DNA of 64,000 bases from Thunnus maccoyii. Its lineage: Eukaryota > Chordata > Actinopteri > Scombriformes > Scombridae. Each line of letters starts with the position of its first letter. Position 1 is the first letter of the stretch. The notes under the pieces were generated by a model. That model worked only from the letters and a program-made list of their open reading frames with translations. It ran no database searches and had not been told where the DNA came from. The DNA is taken from assembly GCF_910596095.1 (NCBI RefSeq), contig NC_056550.1, positions 19,190,501-19,254,500 on the forward strand. Reading direction: 5' to 3'. Positions 59,521-64,000 of the stretch are shown one piece after another. The position numbers and the translations under genes were made by a program.

Positions 59521-59569
<49 letters not shown>
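59521..59569. repeat. (GATA)n microsatellite
   Basis: About twelve GATA units; the complementary-strand frames of repeated SIYL are artefacts of it. Confidence 0.95.
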
Positions 59570-60814
59570 TAGACTCTTCTGTTAAGATAGTGGCAGACTG
59601 AGTGAAAAGACAGATGGAGAAAAAGATGGAGGGAAAGATAGTGAGGAGGAACAGAGCCACAGTGACACAAAGGTAGCTCTTGATGACTCACACCTCTCTC
59701 TTCTCTCTCTCTCTCTCTCTCTCTTCATCTCTCTCCAGTCTGGATTAAAATAAAAGAGGCCCAGCAGCCCCAGCCTGCAGAGAGGGAGTTACGCGCTCCA
59801 TCTCAGAGATAGGGTGATGCGCTAAAAATATCACTCCTTGTGTGGGCTTGTTGGGGAAGGAGGGGGGGTAGGGGGGGTGGGGGCACAGCATGGGGAGGGA
59901 GGTTTATGGATTTGGTGGTACGGTAGAGCCACCAGTGCTACAGTATCACTACTTTCCACCGTCCAGCGTGATGGCATTTCAAGCTTCTTTTCTCATCCTC
60001 TCTGTTCCACAATGTGCACTAATTGGGTTTTGTAAGAGCACTCTTCAACTTTCTAGGAATGCTGGTCAGTGCAATTAAAATCTAGTTCATTAAGCAGAAT
60101 TTAGCTAGACACCGATTTCATCTTGTTAACCGTCATTGCCTCTTTCTGTTTTGCCCCCCTCTGCTTGCATCCCCCCTCTGAGAAACTCCATTAAACATCA
60201 AAAGCGAATCAATATCATTCTATTGCAGCAAAGCTGCTGCAGAGTCACTCTCCGCGTCAAGGAGTTTGTCTCTCAACTCCTAATTTATCTGGATGCGAGT
60301 GGCAGGAAACTAAACAGAGCACCAATTGAACATGTCTCTCCATCTGTCATCTCTCAGGATGGTTCTCTGTGTCAGCTGATCCATCTGTTTAGCCCAGCCT
60401 CAGTCTCCACAACAGCAGACAGGAGGAGAATTACAGTGGAACTCCCATAGCGCAAGTCAACATGGTGCTTTTTGGAGAGAAACAATGCTCATTAAACAAA
60501 CAGTTCCTCTGGTTTCCCTCATGATATGGGAATCGGAACACTGGTTATAGGAAGAGCTGGATGTTGGGAGTCACGATTCTTAAATACTTACTTTTCACAC
60601 TAAACGGCCTCTGGGGTTGCAGGGGGGATTTACATATAAAAGGGTATGGAGCAAGATGGATGAGAAGAAAGGGAAGGAAGAGTGAAGGGAGGAGGAAGAG
60701 GCCGGAGAGAGTTAGTGCCAGTGCTGGGTGTGCCCAAAGTCATAATTCCTCATTTTGCACATTGTCAGAGTTAGAGAGGAGAGAGACTGAAAGAGACACT
60801 CTGAGTCCCTTTAC

Positions 60815-61440
60815 ACCTTGCATCAAAATTCATCTCGTATCCAGATTGCATCTAGATATGATTTAACCAGATTACATTTACACCTGCTATTAATATGTGT
60901 CTCCAGTGTCCACATTAAGATCCCACTGAGATCCGATCGCTTGGTCCAGCTCAAACAACCAAACATCACATCCTCCTCTCGTTTGCGCAGGTCCAAAAAA
61001 AGAAACATCAAAAAAAGATGGTAGCCAGTCATCCATGAAGCTGCACTATTCTATGGACTTTTGCTTGCTTTTCAAAGCAGGAGAGGAAGACTTCTTGTCT
61101 TGACTCTATCCACAAGTGTCCTGAATATCCATAGCTCTCTTGCTGCTTTCTGGCTAGTAGTTTAGCTCGCTAATTGGCTAATGGCTGCTAGCTCGCTGGT
61201 TTGGAACAGTTGCATGAGATTATATATTTCTGCCAATGTAGTTATTATATGTGGATTGACAACTCAATTGCATTTACACTTGTGTTCAATGTGGTCACGA
61301 TGCGTCCACGACCACTTCCGGAGGTGGTTTCACCAGTCAGATCACAATCCGTCCTCAGTGTGTCTTGGGTGTGTTTACACCTGTACTTTCATGTGGTCAA
61401 GCACTATCTGATTGCAATCCGATCACCCAAAATGCATTTT
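60815..61440. repeat. Possible DNA-transposon-like repeat
   Basis: The phrase TTTACACCTG recurs near both sides (60878 and 61373), as do words such as GATCCGATCGCT and GCAATCCGATCACC near the ends. This suggests a teleost non-autonomous element with decayed inverted ends. Borders and target duplication are unclear and there is no coding frame. Confidence 0.35.
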
Positions 61441-61604
61441 AATGCAAGGGTTTGGGCCTCTGATTGGCAGAGGAACTGGCGGATAAAAGACACAAAGAGA
61501 AAGAAACAGAAAACAATACAACCATTCTGTCAAGCAGTCCTGACCTTGTGCCCCTCTTTTTCTAATGCTGCAAAAGTGCAGCAGACAAGATAATAGTATG
61601 CAGA

Positions 61605-62110
61605 GATACGGTGCAGTCAGAAAGTATTGTATTTACGATTAATCTGACTAAGTGCTGACTTTCAGCTTTTATGGAGAGTGTTCACATCCATACTGGGTGA
61701 ACAGCTCTGGCCCCTTTCATACAAAGTCCCCCAATTTTAATACATGACAGCAAGACATGGATCCTTAACATACGTACAAGACAACCAGAGTTTTTTTTTA
61801 TGACTTTACAGTGAAATATTGCCCAAGTCAGTCATGTGACCTTAGTCTAACTAAGCATGTGTTTAACTTCCTGAAGACCAGACTGAAGGCAAAAAGACCT
61901 CAAAACAAGCAAGACATGAAGATGCTGCCAATACAGGCCTGGCAGAGCATCACCAGGGAAGATACAAAAAGTCTGTAAAGGATTTGCAACCAAGTATTAA
62001 ATTTGATGACCATTTATTCTAACTTGTTGACATACTTTCTGTCCCCTAAAATTTGGAGACTATGAATGATATAAAAAGGTGACAGTTCCGACACAGTGAA
62101 TCTCCAATGT
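61605..62110 (+). mobile_element. Second Tc1-like remnant, internally deleted
   Basis: The left part (GTGCAGTCAGAAAGTATT from about 61612, then GTGCTGACTTTCAGCTTTTA) resembles the start of a common teleost Tc1 family. The only coding trace is the transposase C-terminus: AWQSITREDTKSL (61938-61976), then after a frame break GFATKY and a stop at 61998-62000. Most of the transposase, including the acidic triad, is missing, so this copy cannot be active. It differs in sequence from the Tc1 remnant at 8128-8482 and belongs to another family. Confidence 0.75.
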
Positions 62111-64000
62111 TAATGCTGAGAGGCAGGATCCTAACTCTGCAGTTATTGTTTTGAAAGAAATCCACTGCACTTGAGTACAGCGAAACTCAACAACAAAAAT
62201 ATGTGAATGTCCTGAAACATTCTGACTCCACTGTACTGGTGCATTTACCATGTAACATACATTGACTGCGTGCTGTGCAGATAGGCTATAACACAAAGCT
62301 GCAACCCGTGAAGCAGACACAGTAGTGGCAGAATGAGTCGGTCTCCTCTTGAGGAAAGAGTCCTGTGAGTTTTAGGGAGTTCAGAGGTCTGCTGATGGTG
62401 ATGTAAAGTGACTGACGCCTCTGGTGGGTCTTGAAGAATACAAAGTGTAAGACAAGCCACACAGAGCTACACAGCCCAAATTCCTCAGGTGAAAGAAAAA
62501 CACTGTGCTAAGAGCTCCGTGTGTCTAATGTGAACCACTCCATCCGGGTGGAATTTATTTAGTATAGTGCATTAATAGATTAAAAGGGCTGGCAGTGGCT
62601 GTGCTTTCACAGTGTAGAGGGCCTGTTGCTGTGCGGAATAAAGGCTGATTATCCTGTCTAGTGTAGCCCATAAAATAAATCCCTTTCCTGTGGCCTTTGC
62701 CAGGTGTGTGATTGCGGCCAATCCCCCCAGGTTCTTCCTGAAAGGCATGTGTTCTGCACTTTCAGAGGCTGCGGCCGGCTCTCTGTGTTCGGCCGCCCGG
62801 AGTTTGGTCGGTGATCCTGCGAGCAGGATAATCTGCTGTAATCCCCGGCTCTGTGATCAGACCACAGTGCAGTTGAAAGCTGGATGGGTGGGAGGGGCTA
62901 CGCCTGGAGCGGACAGTTAGGGGGCAAACAGGGGAGGGGCAGCGGATGGGGCAGGTCAGGGCCACCACACTGTAAAAACAATCAATACTTTCAATACAAA
63001 AAAATACCATTAATAAGGCTGCCACTACACTGAACCGAACAAGTACAGAACAGTTTGTTCTTTTGTTGATTGGTTGTTTTAATGTAAGACCCATGAACTA
63101 AAGATAAACTGAAGCTATTAGGTGCAGCAAAAAACTGTTCAGTCATATTGAATTTCTAGTCAGATTTGCTTTGCAGTTGTATCAATCTTTCCAGTAAGGG
63201 TGGACTTTAGGGTGTAATACTCCATGCGCAGTAATGAATGCAGTTTTTCTTACAATGTGGACAGCCACATTGAGACCAGCATCAGTGCAGAACTGCGGAT
63301 ATCACTGCAGCTGTGACGACTTATAAACTGAGAGTGTGGGGGTAGGGGCTGAAGTGGATTTGAATTTTCATCGGGGTTAGCATTGTTTTGATTTTTATCT
63401 GAGAAAATATCTGTGACTCATCTGAGATAGATGCAGGAGGAGACACATAACAAGCCTCCATCATGCAACTGCATTCAAACTGGATAAAGGAAGGGTTTTC
63501 TGGAGAGCTTTAACCTAAATACAATGTATACTAATAAAATAATGATGTTTCCTAACTAACATAATAATAAAAGAGTTTAATGAGCGTCCAGCAGTTCACA
63601 AGAATTTATAATTTGATCAGTGGGAGAAAATGAGATTTTTTAGTGTGGCTACTGTCCAACTTGTTGGTGTCATATGTCTTCTCACAACCTTGCTCTCGTG
63701 TCCCCTTCCTGTGTTTTCTTCTGCTTTATGTATGCCGTTGCATTATTCTCATCCTGGTTCGCTGAAGGTCCAGGGGCCAGATGCCCTCTCTTCGCCTATG
63801 TAGCGTGGCGCCAGGACTTTCCCTTCATAGCTTCTGCTTTTTGTGCATCGTACTGTAAATGCCAACAATAAAATGGAAGTGGGCTTGAGCGTGCTTCTGT
63901 CTTTCATTTTCTCTTGTGATTGCCTAAGAGGCACAAAGGGCAAGCTGAAGCAAGTGCAGATGCAAGCCTGCTCTGGACGTGTCATTTGAGATGTGTCAGT
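62111..64000 (+). other. pde4a: pde4a intron sequence to the window edge
   Basis: No exon is recognised. A GC-richer patch at 62700-62960 has open frames on both strands without domain character. Confidence 0.5.

Larger units (their letters stand above)
54926..60814 (+). other. pde4a: pde4a first intron, right part
   Basis: No recognised exon. A frame near 56255-56401 ends at a possible splice donor (AAG then GTAAAT) but has no known domain. Complex AT-rich sequence at about 59990-60130 could be conserved non-coding DNA. Nothing else is recognised apart from microsatellites. Confidence 0.5.

Overview
This is nuclear DNA from a ray-finned fish, probably a percomorph teleost. It has intron-rich vertebrate genes with GT-AG junctions, proteins that align along their whole length with vertebrate CDC37, TYK2, RAVER1 and PDE4A, and repeat types common in teleost genomes (Tc1 remnants, TA-flanked MITEs, LINE tails ending in TTGAAT or CTTGC repeats). 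No species can be named. There is no bacterial, viral, CRISPR or rRNA content.

Layout, all genes on the + strand: (1) cdc37, 1636-5704, 8 coding exons, 376 aa. (2) A 4.6 kb spacer with a broken Tc1 copy, a TA microsatellite and a CCAAT-bearing inverted repeat at the presumed tyk2 promoter. (3) tyk2, 10355-18446, 23 coding exons, about 1173 aa, with a probable non-coding first exon ending at 9840. (4) A spacer with a well-bounded MITE (20884-21570). (5) raver1, 21974-29986, 14 coding exons, 734 aa, followed by a T-tract-rich 3' region. (6) An 11 kb gene-poor interval with a DNA transposon invaded by a LINE tail. (7) The first coding exon of a long-form pde4a (43595-43887); everything to the right edge (more than 20 kb) is its first intron or intron cluster, holding a dead LINE that was itself hit by a 3-bp-TSD DNA element, plus a second Tc1 remnant.

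The genes form a conserved vertebrate block (human 19p13.2: RAVER1, TYK2, CDC37, PDE4A), but pde4a lies on the raver1 side here rather than next to cdc37. They are functionally related rather than co-transcribed. CDC37 delivers client kinases to HSP90, TYK2 is a receptor-bound JAK kinase of interferon and cytokine signalling, RAVER1 is a PTB-associated splicing co-regulator, and PDE4A hydrolyses cAMP.

I saw no convincing new multi-gene system. The best leads are the nested transposons whose empty site can be read directly, a small unexplained ORF inside the invading element, a predicted start-stop uORF made by splicing in the tyk2 leader, a changed APE motif in TYK2, and a caspase-type DAVD site in the PDE4A N-terminus. 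Exon borders were read by eye from reading frame, splice consensus and protein similarity recalled from memory; no alignment was run.
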